A stretch of DNA of 48,736 bases from Cryobacterium sp. PH31-L1 (lineage in GTDB: Bacteria; Actinomycetota; Actinomycetes; Actinomycetales; Microbacteriaceae): assembly GCF_030063145.1 (NCBI RefSeq), contig NZ_JASISM010000011.1, positions 1 through 48,736 of the forward strand, given 5' to 3'. Below the pieces are notes generated by a model that saw only the letters and a program-made list of their open reading frames with translations, was not told the DNA's origin and made no database searches. A program made the translations under genes and the position numbers. Positions 15,914 to 24,749 of this stretch are shown piece after piece. Within the stretch, counting starts at the first letter, position 1. Every line of letters starts with the position of its first letter.

Positions 15914-16968
15914 CAGCCTCACTGCAGACCGACGTCGTCATCGTCGGAGGTGGCCCCGCCGGCTTGGCCGCCGCGGTCGCGCTCGGGCGCTCCCGACGTG
16001 AGGTCATCGTCGTGGACGCCGGCGCACCCCGCAACGCCCTCGCGGAAGGCGCTCACAACCTACTCGGTCAGGAAGGTGTCTCGCCGATGGAATTGCTCGC
16101 TCGCGGGCGTTCGGAGGCAGAGTCATATGGAGTTCGGATCCTGTCGGAAGTGGCCACAGGTGCCTCCGGCGTGCTCGACGACTTCACCATCGAGGTGGAC
16201 GACGTTCGAATACACGCGCGGCGCGTCGTCCTTGCTACCGGGCTCGTGGACGATTTACCAGCTGTTCCCGGCGTTGCCGAAGCGTGGGGCCACACCGTGC
16301 TGCACTGCCCGTATTGCCACGGCTGGGAGGTACGCGACCAGCGCATCGCCGTTCTCGGCCGCAACGAAAACGCCCTGCACCAGGTCATGCTGTTTCGACA
16401 GCTCAGCGAGCACGTCACCTTCTTCCTCCATGACGCGCCAGAACCGACCGAGGAGCAATGGGAACAGCTCGCCGCTCTGGGAGTATGCGTCGTGACTCCC
16501 CGGGTTGAGCGACTCGTCGTCGAGGGCACGCAGGTGCGCGCCGTCGAGATCGAGAGCGGTCGACAGTTCGCCGCGGATGCCGTCGTCGTCGCGCCACGAC
16601 TCATCGCGCGCACCGTGCTCTACGAATCACTCGGAGGCGAGCGCACCACGACACCATACGGCGAGCAGATCACAGCGGATGCGCGAGGCATAACCGCCGT
16701 ACCGGGTGTCTGGACGGCCGGAAACGCTGGCGACCTCTCAGCCATGATCGCCGTCTCAGCAGCCTCTGGACTCATGGTGGGCGCGGCCGTGCACGGCGAC
16801 CTCACCGCCGCCGACCTCGCCCAGGCAGTGCGGGCGCGACGCGTACCGTCCTCTGCCGCACGGGAAGCAGAGAACCACGCCGCCGTATTCAGCGATCGGC
16901 GGCACGGAATCGGAACACGTTCCAACGGTGGAGAACCGCCGATTCCTCCGCACTCAATGCTCCAGTGA
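15910..16968 (+). CDS. NAD(P)/FAD-dependent disulfide oxidoreductase, thioredoxin reductase-like
   Basis: A 352-residue flavoprotein. The N-terminal FAD dinucleotide fold is VVIVGGGPAGLAAAVALGRS. Residues 133-136 are CPYC within HCPYCHGWEV, the redox-active disulfide. The NADPH-binding region is RIAVLGRNENAL, and the second FAD motif is VWTAGNAGD near residue 275. This is the layout of low-molecular-weight thioredoxin reductases and of GliT/HlmI-type dithiol oxidases. Coupling to a methyltransferase fits a thiol substrate, but this is inference. The C-terminal 40 residues after the FAD domain are extra and poorly conserved. Confidence 0.87.
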   Translation: MTASLQTDVVIVGGGPAGLAAAVALGRSRREVIVVDAGAPRNALAEGAHNLLGQEGVSPMELLARGRSEAESYGVRILSEVATGASGVLDDFTIEVDDVRIHARRVVLATGLVDDLPAVPGVAEAWGHTVLHCPYCHGWEVRDQRIAVLGRNENALHQVMLFRQLSEHVTFFLHDAPEPTEEQWEQLAALGVCVVTPRVERLVVEGTQVRAVEIESGRQFAADAVVVAPRLIARTVLYESLGGERTTTPYGEQITADARGITAVPGVWTAGNAGDLSAMIAVSAASGLMVGAAVHGDLTAADLAQAVRARRVPSSAAREAENHAAVFSDRRHGIGTRSNGGEPPIPPHSMLQ

Positions 16969-16975
16969 CCTTTTT

Positions 16976-17878
16976 TCAGCTCGCGCGCGGCGACGTCGGG
17001 ACGGAGGACGCCCACGGGTCCAGATCCGGATCCCACGACTGGGGCATTCCAATCGGGTTTGGATACGGGAAAACCGTTTGGCACGCTCTCGCAATTGGCG
17101 CGAGCGTACGCGCGATGCCCGCGATCTCGTCGTCGTTCAATCCGCGCCACGGACCGAGGGCCAGCTGGTTGGTCATGTTCTCGGCACGATCCACTGACGT
17201 CCTGCCCTTTTCGCTGATCTCGCCCTGCCGGGTCAGCAACCCCCGAGTTATGAGCTTTTCGACTTCAACGGCCCACTCCTCTTCAGTCCAGCCACGTGCC
17301 TTCCGCACACTGGTCGCGTCGAGGTCCACCGCGCTCCGCAACACGATTGAGCTGATGCCCGCGATCCCGTTCTCGACCAGTGCGATCACATGGCCGTCTC
17401 CGCGATGTTCGCGAAGCGTGGCCGCGGCCTGCCAGAGACGGCGATACGGATCCGCCTCCACCGGCAGATCACTGTTCGCCGCCGCCAGTGGCCGACCAAT
17501 GGTGTCGACATCTGCCGCTACTTCGGCGAGTACATCAGCCGCGTCGGTGACTGATCGCTCGTCGGGCACGAGATTTCGCAACGTCACTGCGGCACCCCGC
17601 GACCGCGCGTCTAGAACCCGGTCCACGGTCACCGTCGACCACACGGCTGGCAGCACTCGGTTGATCAAGAAGGGGGCGAACCCACTGAAGATCGCCACGA
17701 CCGGGGCAGCAGTCACAGCGCCCAGCGGGGCGGCACGACCAGTGAAATATCCGTCCCAGTAACGGGTGAGTCCGATCTCTGCGAACGCCTCCCGCGCCTC
17801 CGGGGAGAAATACGTCACAGCGTGGATCGGCTCAAACAACGTCCACAGTGCCCGAACGTGATGCTCAAGCTCAATCAT
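16976..17878 (-). CDS. SCO6745-family protein (SalK-related)
   Basis: A 300-residue soluble helical protein. The N-terminus LWTLFEPIHAVTYFSPEARE is characteristic of the actinobacterial SCO6745 family, and TEEEWAVEVEKLITRGLL followed by KGRTSVDRAE resembles a winged-helix segment. The biochemical role is unknown; members occur near secondary metabolite and regulatory genes. It is convergent with the oxidoreductase gene with only seven bases between stops, so it is separately transcribed. Confidence 0.8.
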   Translation of the reverse strand: MIELEHHVRALWTLFEPIHAVTYFSPEAREAFAEIGLTRYWDGYFTGRAAPLGAVTAAPVVAIFSGFAPFLINRVLPAVWSTVTVDRVLDARSRGAAVTLRNLVPDERSVTDAADVLAEVAADVDTIGRPLAAANSDLPVEADPYRRLWQAAATLREHRGDGHVIALVENGIAGISSIVLRSAVDLDATSVRKARGWTEEEWAVEVEKLITRGLLTRQGEISEKGRTSVDRAENMTNQLALGPWRGLNDDEIAGIARTLAPIARACQTVFPYPNPIGMPQSWDPDLDPWASSVPTSPRAS

Positions 17879-18474
17879 CAGACTCCCTCGTCGTCGCCTC
17901 CTCCCGAGTCTAGGGCGCGCGGCGACCCCGAGTTCTAGCGTCGCCCTCCCACGGTCAGATCGAAACGTACCAGCGGCTCGCCATCACAGGATCTACCGTC
18001 ACCCAATTTTCCGACGCCCGAAACTACGTGCTCGATTTCCCTCAGTACGATGCGACGATCGGACCAAAGTGGGGTGACGATTTGATGTTGCGCCTTGGGT
18101 TCCTTCTGGCAAGCTCGAAAATAGAGGACAGTTCAGTCCGGACGTTGTCGCGCTTTGGAGCTCCACCGTTATTTCAAACCCTGTGACCGGCTTCCCCAGA
18201 TCGCGGCGGGATCTCGCTACGGCCAGCGACTACGACGTACAACGTTAGGCCGTCAGGAGTTTCCAAAAAGTTGCGCTCACGAGCAGTACGGAGACGCGTT
18301 CGACCGCATTCCAGCCACGCTCGTCATACAGCCGAACGGGCTGGTTACTGGGGAAGCGCGACCTACTCAGAGCTGCCGGGAGATATGTTGGTGGAGTACT
18401 CGGCCAAGGGGGCCATGGGGGCCATGGGGGCCATGCCGACGATTTTGGCTTTAAGCGGTGATCACTCACGAGTC
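17879..18474. other. Gene-poor stretch with an unassigned open segment
   Basis: Nearly 600 bases lacking a supported gene. From about 17940 to a TGA near 18183 the plus strand holds an uninterrupted frame without a proper start (contains LDFPQYDATIGPKWGDDLML), possibly the relic of a gene; I cannot assign it. A 9-bp tandem repeat lies at 18408-18434. No terminator with a T-run was seen. Confidence 0.35.
18408..18434. repeat. Three perfect 9-bp tandem repeats
   Basis: The unit GGGGGCCAT occurs three times head to tail with no mismatch. A change in copy number would keep reading frame, since nine is a multiple of three, but no supported gene covers it. It lies about 40 bases beyond the stop of the MFS gene ending at 18475. 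Confidence 0.9.
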
Positions 18475-19698
18475 CTAATAACTACGTCTGCCTAGGTTGT
18501 GAGGCTTGCTGGAAGCAGCGTTGCGCAGCGCGAGGCCGCCAACGGCCGCGACGCCCCCGGTGAGGATGGCGAGGACACCCAGCCCGGCCCCCAGGGTCAC
18601 CGTGCTAGCGACTGCTCCGACGAGAAGTGGACCCCCGGCGTCGCCGACTTCCCGGCCGAGCTCGGCGTTGCCCATCGTGCGCCCCATCCGCTCGGCTGGT
18701 GTGGTGGCGGCTAGGTGCGCGAACGCGAGAGGGGTGGCCACACCGATTCCCGCGCCGATGATCAGCGCGGCGAGGTAGAGGGTGGCTGGCATGGGTATGA
18801 CGGCGAGTGCACCGATTCCAGTAGCGATCAGGAGGAGGCCGGCCGTGGTACCTGTCCGTGTGCTGATGCGGCCGTTGTCGCGGAGTCGGCCCACGAATGG
18901 CTGCGTGAGTGTGGAGGCGAGTGCGAGTACCGTCACGGCGGCCATGCTGGCAAATAGCCCGAGGTGGAGCGTGGTTCCCAGCAGGGGGAGGAATCCGACT
19001 GCGACGCCGAGAGCGCCGGTGCTGGCCGCGAGTACGAGTGTGGGGATGAGGAAGGACCGGTCGACGGTCTGCTTCACCAGATCTATGAGCGTGTATCGGG
19101 GGCGGGGAAGAACGGGCAGGCGTGGGACAGCGAGGATGACCCAAATCGCGGTCGCGACAGCGAGGATCGTCAATGCGATGAACAGGGCCCGGAAGCCATC
19201 AAGGCCGACCAATGCTGCACCGATCAACGGGCCCAGGGCATAGCCGAGACCTTTCCATGAGCCGTACTTGCCAAAATATCGTCCCGCAGCACCAGGGCCG
19301 GCCATGCGGGCGACTGCGGCCGAGGATGCCGGCGAGAATGCCGCCGCTGCCGCTCCTTGGCCCAGGCGAGCAACGCCCAGCAGAATCGGGGTGCCAGCGA
19401 AGATCCCGCAGAACGACGCGGCCGCGAAAGCGATCAAGCCACCGACGATCACTGGTTTGACACCGATCCGGTCACTGAGGGAGCCGAATACGGGTTTCAG
19501 GATCACTTCGGCCAGATCGTAGAGGGCCAGCAATAGCCCGAAGGTGAGGAGGTTCAGCCCGATGTCGCCGGTTTCGGCGCCGAGAGCTGCGGCGATTCCG
19601 TGCGCGCCGAACGCGGTCGTGAATCCGGCCAGGTACAGGGGAGCGACAACACCGCGTGCCGGCGACAGGCTGGCAGTCGCGGAGTCGCCGCCGGGCAT
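18475..19698 (-). CDS. MFS transporter
   Basis: A 407-residue, 12-helix major facilitator. FGSLSDRIGVKPVIVGG is the loop 2-3 motif A with the conserved Asp-Arg pair, and RLGQGAAAAAFSPASSA is the helix 4 region of drug:proton antiporters. The ATG at 19698 shares a base with the upstream PAP2 stop, favouring this start over longer frames that overlap PAP2. It is last in the ChrB-PAP2-MFS operon. The C-terminus (REVGDAGGPLLVG) recurs in the remnant at 4.2 kb. The exported substrate is unknown; the ChrB neighbour hints at an oxyanion or related stress, as inference. Confidence 0.85.
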   Translation of the reverse strand: MPGGDSATASLSPARGVVAPLYLAGFTTAFGAHGIAAALGAETGDIGLNLLTFGLLLALYDLAEVILKPVFGSLSDRIGVKPVIVGGLIAFAAASFCGIFAGTPILLGVARLGQGAAAAAFSPASSAAVARMAGPGAAGRYFGKYGSWKGLGYALGPLIGAALVGLDGFRALFIALTILAVATAIWVILAVPRLPVLPRPRYTLIDLVKQTVDRSFLIPTLVLAASTGALGVAVGFLPLLGTTLHLGLFASMAAVTVLALASTLTQPFVGRLRDNGRISTRTGTTAGLLLIATGIGALAVIPMPATLYLAALIIGAGIGVATPLAFAHLAATTPAERMGRTMGNAELGREVGDAGGPLLVGAVASTVTLGAGLGVLAILTGGVAAVGGLALRNAASSKPHNLGRRSY

Positions 19699-20480
19699 CA
19701 GCGCGCGTCCGGCACGGGGCGGCCTGTTGAACGGCGGTCGTGCGGCTGATGATCCGTTGACGGGATCGGACCGATACGATCCAGGAACGGTATCCGGTTC
19801 AGTACCCGCATCCCGTATCGGTTCCATAATCCGGTATAGAAGGCGATAACGGCGGTCGCGACGAGGAATGATCCAAGCACTTCGCTGGCGTAGTGTACGC
19901 CCAGATACAGGCGAGAAGCGGCGACGACGAGCGCGAAGCCGAGTCCGACGATCGCGGCCGAGACAGCCCAGCGTGTGCCGCGGGCGAGGAAGTAGATCGC
20001 GATGGCGAACGCGACTGCGAACGTGGTGTGGCCGCTCGGGAAGCTACCCGAACCGTCAGAGGGAACGAGCGGGTTCTGCAGAAGGTGCAGATCCGGCCGG
20101 GGCTGTGCCACGAGTAGCTTGAATACCTCGCTGGAGAGCCACCCGACGGCGGCGACTGACGTGACGGCGAACGAGTTCACCGGGGATCGGCGCACGAACA
20201 GGAGGAAGGCGAACAGCAGCAACAGAATGAGGATGATCGCCGGCGGGGACAACACCGTGTTGATCGTCAACGCGATCGCGTTTCCAACCGCGATGTGGTC
20301 CCGACTCAGCAGCTGGTCGATGCGGAATTCTGCTCCGGACAGGCGGGGAAACAATTTGACCCCGAAGCCCAGGATTAGAGTGACCAGCACCAACAGCAAC
20401 GGCACGGTGATCCACCTTCGCAGCTGCGGCAGGTGGGTCAGACGAGCGCGGGCATCGGGGGGAGTTATGGATGTGCTCAT
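19698..20480 (-). CDS. PAP2-superfamily phosphatase (membrane)
   Basis: A 260-residue membrane phosphatase. The three catalytic PAP2 motifs are visible: K-x6-R-P as KLLVAQPRP, P-S-G-H as GSFPSGHTTFA, and S-R-x5-H-x3-D-type as SRLYLGVHYASEV, where Glu stands in the usual Asp position. Six hydrophobic segments surround these, placing the active site on the outer membrane face. Substrates of the family are lipid phosphates such as undecaprenyl pyrophosphate or phosphatidic acid. It overlaps both neighbours by one to four bases, in the middle of the operon. Confidence 0.88.
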   Translation of the reverse strand: MSTSITPPDARARLTHLPQLRRWITVPLLLVLVTLILGFGVKLFPRLSGAEFRIDQLLSRDHIAVGNAIALTINTVLSPPAIILILLLLFAFLLFVRRSPVNSFAVTSVAAVGWLSSEVFKLLVAQPRPDLHLLQNPLVPSDGSGSFPSGHTTFAVAFAIAIYFLARGTRWAVSAAIVGLGFALVVAASRLYLGVHYASEVLGSFLVATAVIAFYTGLWNRYGMRVLNRIPFLDRIGPIPSTDHQPHDRRSTGRPVPDAR

Positions 20481-21064
20481 CGGGCGGTTTCAGTAGATTC
20501 GGGCGGCGTGTCCATCGCACGGGTACTCGCGTGCATGAATTGATACACCTGCTCGGCGTACCCGTCGAGCACGTTCTCGCAGGTTCGAAGGTGGCCTTCG
20601 GCGGCCGTGGCCTCTGGCAGTGCGAGGACGTCGCGCTTCTTCAGATCCCGGAACCAGCGTCGCAGCCGGTCGAGGCTCTGCTCTTCCTCTTCCAACTCTC
20701 CAAAGGTGAACTTCGCTTTGGCGATCTCGCGTGTGATCTCGGCTTCGAATTTCCCGCAATCGGCCACGAACTCGGTCCACTCGTCGACCCGGGCAGCGGC
20801 AAAGGCATCACGGATCAGGTTGGTGGAGGCGTCGTCGCGCGGAGATGCGTCGATTACGGCGAACGTGCCCGCCCCGTTGCGGGTCAACTCACCCGCCCGA
20901 TCAAGTGCGGGCTGGAAGGTGGGACCGGCCGGGAGCGCCCAGGTCCCCGGCGACACCGGCACCGCGCCGGCCTTCCGAAGTTCCCGCCAGACGGCGACCC
21001 GGTGCCGGGATGGCTCGGAGGATAGCTGAACCAACACCAACACCCATCGAATATTTTTCGTCAC
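20477..21064 (-). CDS. ChrB N-terminal-domain protein (chromate-resistance-type)
   Basis: A 195-residue soluble protein resembling the N-terminal domain of ChrB: WVLVLVQLSSEPSRHRVAVW at the start, RELRKAGAVPVSPGTWALP, then a long charged helical region (GELEEEEQSLDRLRRWFRDL). ChrB proteins sense chromate or support ChrA transporters, but no ChrA lies here; a PAP2 phosphatase and MFS follow. The start codon is GTG at 21064, with no Shine-Dalgarno sequence and TACAGT seven bases upstream, so a leaderless message is likely. The ATGA overlap with PAP2 makes this the first gene of the operon. Confidence 0.8.
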   Translation of the reverse strand: MTKNIRWVLVLVQLSSEPSRHRVAVWRELRKAGAVPVSPGTWALPAGPTFQPALDRAGELTRNGAGTFAVIDASPRDDASTNLIRDAFAAARVDEWTEFVADCGKFEAEITREIAKAKFTFGELEEEEQSLDRLRRWFRDLKKRDVLALPEATAAEGHLRTCENVLDGYAEQVYQFMHASTRAMDTPPESTETAR

Positions 21065-21068
21065 AAGA

Positions 21069-21088
21069 GTTACTGTAACATTGGTTAC
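21069..21088. promoter_or_regulatory. Shared divergent promoter/operator with GTTAC/GTAAC boxes
   Basis: Three 5-bp boxes fill the 24-bp gap: GTTAC 21069-21073, GTAAC 21075-21079 and GTTAC 21084-21088, forming two overlapping inverted repeats. TAACAT (21076-21081) is placed seven bases before the plus-strand ATG, and TACAGT on the other strand is seven bases before the GTG. Both fit -10 boxes of leaderless genes, so one bound protein could shut both. Confidence 0.65.
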
Positions 21089-21616
21089 ATGAAAGATCGA
21101 TCAGTGAGCGCATCAGAGACACCGCCAACCCTGCTCGATCGGACATTCTTCGTCAGCCTGATCCTCAAAGGCTTAGACGGCGTGCTCGAACTCATCGGCG
21201 GCATCCTGCTGCTGGTCATCTCGCCCGCGCAGATCGGCGCAATCACGCGATTTCTGACCCAACACGAAATCGCTGAAGATCCGCACGATCTGATCGCGAA
21301 TTACTTGGTGCACCTGGCCGGTGGCCTCAACCTGTCAGCAGCGTTATTCGGCGCCATCTACCTCCTGCTGCACGGTCTGGTGAAGGTGGTCCTGGTCTGG
21401 GCCGTTCTTCGCGATCAGCTCTGGGCTTACCCCTGGATGATCGCCTTCCTGCTGATTTTTATCGTCTATCAGAGCTACCAAATCGCGGTTTCGTTCTCAT
21501 GGGGCTTGACCCTGTTGACCGCTTTTGACATATTCATTGTGTACCTCACCTTGCGTGAATACGGCATCCATCGGGCACGGCGCCGGCGCGTAAGAAACGA
21601 CACCGCAGCCGGATGA
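21089..21616 (+). CDS. DUF2127-domain membrane protein
   Basis: A 175-residue protein with four hydrophobic segments at about residues 22-45, 75-105, 110-128 and 132-155. The opening LLDRTFFVSLILKGLDGVLE is typical of DUF2127. Charged histidines and arginines end the protein, probably cytoplasmic. Function is unknown. It is divergent from the ChrB operon with 24 bases between starts, and probably shares its regulation. The ATG at 21089 has no Shine-Dalgarno sequence and probably begins the transcript. Confidence 0.82.
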   Translation: MKDRSVSASETPPTLLDRTFFVSLILKGLDGVLELIGGILLLVISPAQIGAITRFLTQHEIAEDPHDLIANYLVHLAGGLNLSAALFGAIYLLLHGLVKVVLVWAVLRDQLWAYPWMIAFLLIFIVYQSYQIAVSFSWGLTLLTAFDIFIVYLTLREYGIHRARRRRVRNDTAAG

Positions 21617-21767
21617 GCAGCTGCAAGACGGAGCAGTTTGTCGTGCAGACCACGACAAACGGTTTGGACTCGCAAAGCCCGCAGGCCGGACCCTCGAAGG
21701 GCGGTCGTACCCAATATGTTGCCTGGCCAGGTCTTCACTTCTGGCGAAGACCGGGGCGTTTCGACTA

Positions 21768-22916
21768 TCAATGAGAAACCTTGTTCTCGATCGTCTGGCC
21801 GTGGAAGAAGTCGGGAACAGCTTCGAGGTCGAAGCTCACTGGTGAAGCGGGTTTTGGCCGGTAGACCACTCGGGAGTGGTAGACGAAGCGAAGCAGGAAC
21901 CCGACTGTGAGCAGAGCTGCCTGGGTCACGACGCTGGGGATCGAGGTTGACCCCACGATGAGCCAGAGCAGGAAGGTGCGGAGCGTTGTTTCGGTGCCAT
22001 TGAACGCAAACGACTGCACCAGGCGAATCCAAAAGCGTCGCCCTTCGTCGCGTAGATCATGGAACACGAACCGTTCCTGCAGCAGGAAGTTCGTCCCCAT
22101 GGTCACAACGGCAGAGATGGTGGCCGCCAGCAGATACCAGACACCAAAAGCTTGAAGCGCTGCCATTATGGCCAAATTGCCTACCGCACCGGTCGCCCCA
22201 ATGAGTGCGAATCCTGACAGCCGCCCGAAGCGAAGGGTTGCCAGCTGAGCCAGGAACCGAAGGCCCTGCCGAATATCGGCTTTCGACTCGCCGGCGTGAC
22301 GGTGACCAAACACGAACGGCTCCTCGACGACCCTGACGGAGTTGCGAGCGAGGATCTCGAGGAGGATTTTGAACCCGCGGGGCCTGAGCGAATCTAGGTC
22401 GATGGCGGCGCGTCGGATGGCGAAGAATCCGGTCATCGGATCGGTGCAATTGCGAAGCCGGGTCGGGAACATGGCCCGAACCAAAACGGTCGCGGATATG
22501 GACACCAGCTGGCGCCCTGGGCTGCTCAGGCCCGCAGAGGAGCCCCCGCTGAGGTGGCGTGAGGCGACCACGACGTCCGCATCCTGGTCGATGCCCGCCC
22601 CCAAAAGCACCGGGATCGCCTCCGGGGGGTGCTGCAAGTCGCCGTCCATGACGATGCACCAGTCGCTGGCGGATACCGCCAGGCCCAGGAGAACCGCCCC
22701 GGACAGCCCGCCAACGGCGTGCTCACGGCGGATAAGACGAACGGGGATCTGTGCCGCGGCCGCGACTTGGGCAATGACAGCAGGGGTGTCATCGTTCGAG
22801 TCATCGACGAAAAGGATTTCGGCCACCCGGCCGTGTAACGCAGTCTGGATACGTTCGACGAGTTCACGCACGTTCAGCGCCTCGTTAAATGTGGGCACTA
22901 TGACTGAAACTTTCAT
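21768..22916 (-). CDS. GT2 glycosyltransferase fused to GtrA-type membrane domain
   Basis: A 382-residue two-domain protein. Residues 1-230 are a GT-A glycosyltransferase of the dolichol-phosphate mannosyltransferase class: VSVIVPTFNEALNVRELV, then ILFVDDSNDDTP with its nucleotide-binding acidic residues, and VMDGDLQHPPE with the metal-binding D-x-D. Residues 240-375 carry four helices of the GtrA type (FALIGATGAVGNLAIM). It likely makes polyprenyl-phosphate sugar and helps move it across the membrane. ATG 22916 was chosen because the fold begins there and GGAAG lies nine bases upstream; the longer open frame upstream shadows the next gene. It pairs with the GT-C enzyme upstream. Confidence 0.88.
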   Translation of the reverse strand: MKVSVIVPTFNEALNVRELVERIQTALHGRVAEILFVDDSNDDTPAVIAQVAAAAQIPVRLIRREHAVGGLSGAVLLGLAVSASDWCIVMDGDLQHPPEAIPVLLGAGIDQDADVVVASRHLSGGSSAGLSSPGRQLVSISATVLVRAMFPTRLRNCTDPMTGFFAIRRAAIDLDSLRPRGFKILLEILARNSVRVVEEPFVFGHRHAGESKADIRQGLRFLAQLATLRFGRLSGFALIGATGAVGNLAIMAALQAFGVWYLLAATISAVVTMGTNFLLQERFVFHDLRDEGRRFWIRLVQSFAFNGTETTLRTFLLWLIVGSTSIPSVVTQAALLTVGFLLRFVYHSRVVYRPKPASPVSFDLEAVPDFFHGQTIENKVSH

Positions 22917-23034
22917 GGCCGTCTGCTTCCTGGTCGTAAGGGAGTTCGGTGGCGCTGGCAGCGCTGCTCGTGATCTGCGCCGCTCTGGGCCGCACGGCGC
23001 CCTGGGTGGGGGCCTCTTGTCTGAATCGGTCCGG

Positions 23035-24552
23035 TCATGGGCGCTTAGTGAATGAATAGATGATCGTGCGATGGACGACTTGGCGGGAGAGCACTTCATA
23101 ACCGGCGGCCTCCAGAGTGTGAACGTCGGTCCCGTGAATGTTGTCGGGGCTGCCCTTGATTTCCAGGAGCCACACGCGTCGGGCCGGCTCAAGTGTCGCT
23201 GTGACCTCGGCGAGCGGATGCGTCGTATCCCACAGCTCTGATCGGGCCGGATACGGCGTCTTGAGGGTGACGTCCCGAAGGCCCTGGAAGTCACTAGGGT
23301 AAAGGTGCATGGCGAGCCGGGGTCGCTTGCGGTGATGGGTTGTTTCGTCAAATATCACGGCATCGCCCTCCCGAGCCTCAGCGCCCAGCGTGGCGGCCGC
23401 CTGCGCCAGGTCGCTGCCGCCGTCTTTCGCGTAGGGCCCACGCTGGACGACGTCGGTTGGAACAGCCAAAAGCAGCAGAATCGGGAGCAGAGCAACCCGG
23501 ACTGCCTGATGCCTGAAGGTCCCTATTCCGGCTGCCATCGCGAGGGCAACTCCCGGTAGACAGAATGATACGTAGCGGAGGTTGTACGCGGGCGTCACCG
23601 CGTTTAGGCACAGTAGACCGAGCGTCGGTAGGACTACCCAGAGCAGGGCCAGGAGGACCGGAGAAGAATGCTCCGCACTTCGAGCCCACGTCAGGGTGGC
23701 GCTGATGGCTGCGGCAATTATCAGGAGCCACGCCACGACGGCGAGAGACGGGTTAACAAACCATTGGTTTTCCAGAACGGACGTCGCCGTAGCGTATCCG
23801 CGATGAGCCAGGAATGCGATCTGGCTTCGTTGCGCGTAGCCCTCAGCCACGATCGGCAGAGCCAACGTCACCGCCAGAGCGGCGGCCAGCAACCAGAGCT
23901 TGCGGTGGCGTCGATATGTCCGCGACGTAAACAGGAAGGCTCCGTGTACGAGCAAAAGCAGACCGAGGTACAGGAACAGGTAGATTCCGATGGCGAGACC
24001 GCAGGCGTAGCCGACCCACGCAAGCGTGCGGGATGTGCTTGAGGTGAATTGGTGCCGCAGAAGGATGAGGAACACGATCGTGATCCAAACCGCCATTGCC
24101 GTTGTCAAGGCGTAGGATCGGGCATCTGCGCCCAGATAGCTGCTGCGAGGGAGCACGGCAGCGATCACAGCGGCGACGATCGCCATGTTTCGGTTCATCA
24201 GCATCCGTCCCAGGACAAACGTGCCGGCGACGAAGACGCCTACGGCGATGGCACTCGGCAGTCGCACCGAGAGCTCGGACGCACCGAACGCCTGGATCCA
24301 AAAGTGCAGGAAGAGGTAATAGAGGCCGTGCACGGCGTCGACGTTTTTCAGCATTCCGAACAGGGACGGAACCGTTCGCTCGGCCGACATCACGCTCGCG
24401 GCTTCGTCACCCCAGAACGCGGGGATCCACGAGCCGGCAAACGCGGCCAGGAACCCGAAGAGACCCAGGCCGAGTGGAAGGCGCCACCGGGCAAACTTTC
24501 TCAGCGAGGCTCGCTGAACCTCAGAGGGTGGCCGGATGAGCGTGACTGTCAT
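23035..24552 (-). CDS. GT39-like GT-C membrane glycosyltransferase
   Basis: A 505-residue integral membrane enzyme with about ten helices. WGDEAASVMSAERT in the first outer loop carries the acidic pair that acts as catalytic base in GT-C enzymes (PMT, ArnT). It should transfer a sugar from polyprenyl phosphate to an acceptor outside the membrane. The C-terminal soluble part ends VVHRTIIYSFTKRP. ATG 24552 is preferred over an ATG at 24561 because the decayed copy at 4056 keeps this ATG and its MTVT start, but not the upstream one. The GT2-GtrA gene follows by 118 bases and probably supplies the donor. Confidence 0.82.
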   Translation of the reverse strand: MTVTLIRPPSEVQRASLRKFARWRLPLGLGLFGFLAAFAGSWIPAFWGDEAASVMSAERTVPSLFGMLKNVDAVHGLYYLFLHFWIQAFGASELSVRLPSAIAVGVFVAGTFVLGRMLMNRNMAIVAAVIAAVLPRSSYLGADARSYALTTAMAVWITIVFLILLRHQFTSSTSRTLAWVGYACGLAIGIYLFLYLGLLLLVHGAFLFTSRTYRRHRKLWLLAAALAVTLALPIVAEGYAQRSQIAFLAHRGYATATSVLENQWFVNPSLAVVAWLLIIAAAISATLTWARSAEHSSPVLLALLWVVLPTLGLLCLNAVTPAYNLRYVSFCLPGVALAMAAGIGTFRHQAVRVALLPILLLLAVPTDVVQRGPYAKDGGSDLAQAAATLGAEAREGDAVIFDETTHHRKRPRLAMHLYPSDFQGLRDVTLKTPYPARSELWDTTHPLAEVTATLEPARRVWLLEIKGSPDNIHGTDVHTLEAAGYEVLSRQVVHRTIIYSFTKRP

Positions 24553-24606
24553 AAGACCCATACTCCGGGGTGGAGATCTGGCAAGGCCGGTAGAACAAAC
24601 GATATT

Positions 24607-24640
24607 GGTTGAAAGTCTTTACAGGAAAGGTGTGCTTAAG
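24607..24640. promoter_or_regulatory. Conserved block in divergent glycosyltransferase/regulator promoter
   Basis: GGTTGAAAG and ACAGGAAAGG contain two GAAAG boxes 14 bases apart. The same block, with a few changes, survives in the decayed copy at 3972-4006. Conservation amid loss of genes around it suggests a binding site, most simply for the OmpR-type regulator encoded next door. The assignment is inferred. Confidence 0.5.
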
Positions 24641-24749
24641 GTCGCTGGGCTCCTTCGACAAATGACGGTGGCGTAGTTTTGGAGTGCTCGCCGCCGGGAT
24701 ACGCCCTTCGTGAGTGAGGCCCGCGCACAAGCTCAGAAAGGACAAATCC

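Noticed and set aside
18409..18436. CRISPR-like or protein-coding repeat
   Set aside because: Units are only 9 bp and directly abutting with no spacers, and no supported gene spans them.
22926..23351. N-terminal extension of the GT2-GtrA gene
   Set aside because: The extra 145 codons lack fold features and overlap the end of the GT-C gene; a good ribosome-binding site and family start are at 22916.
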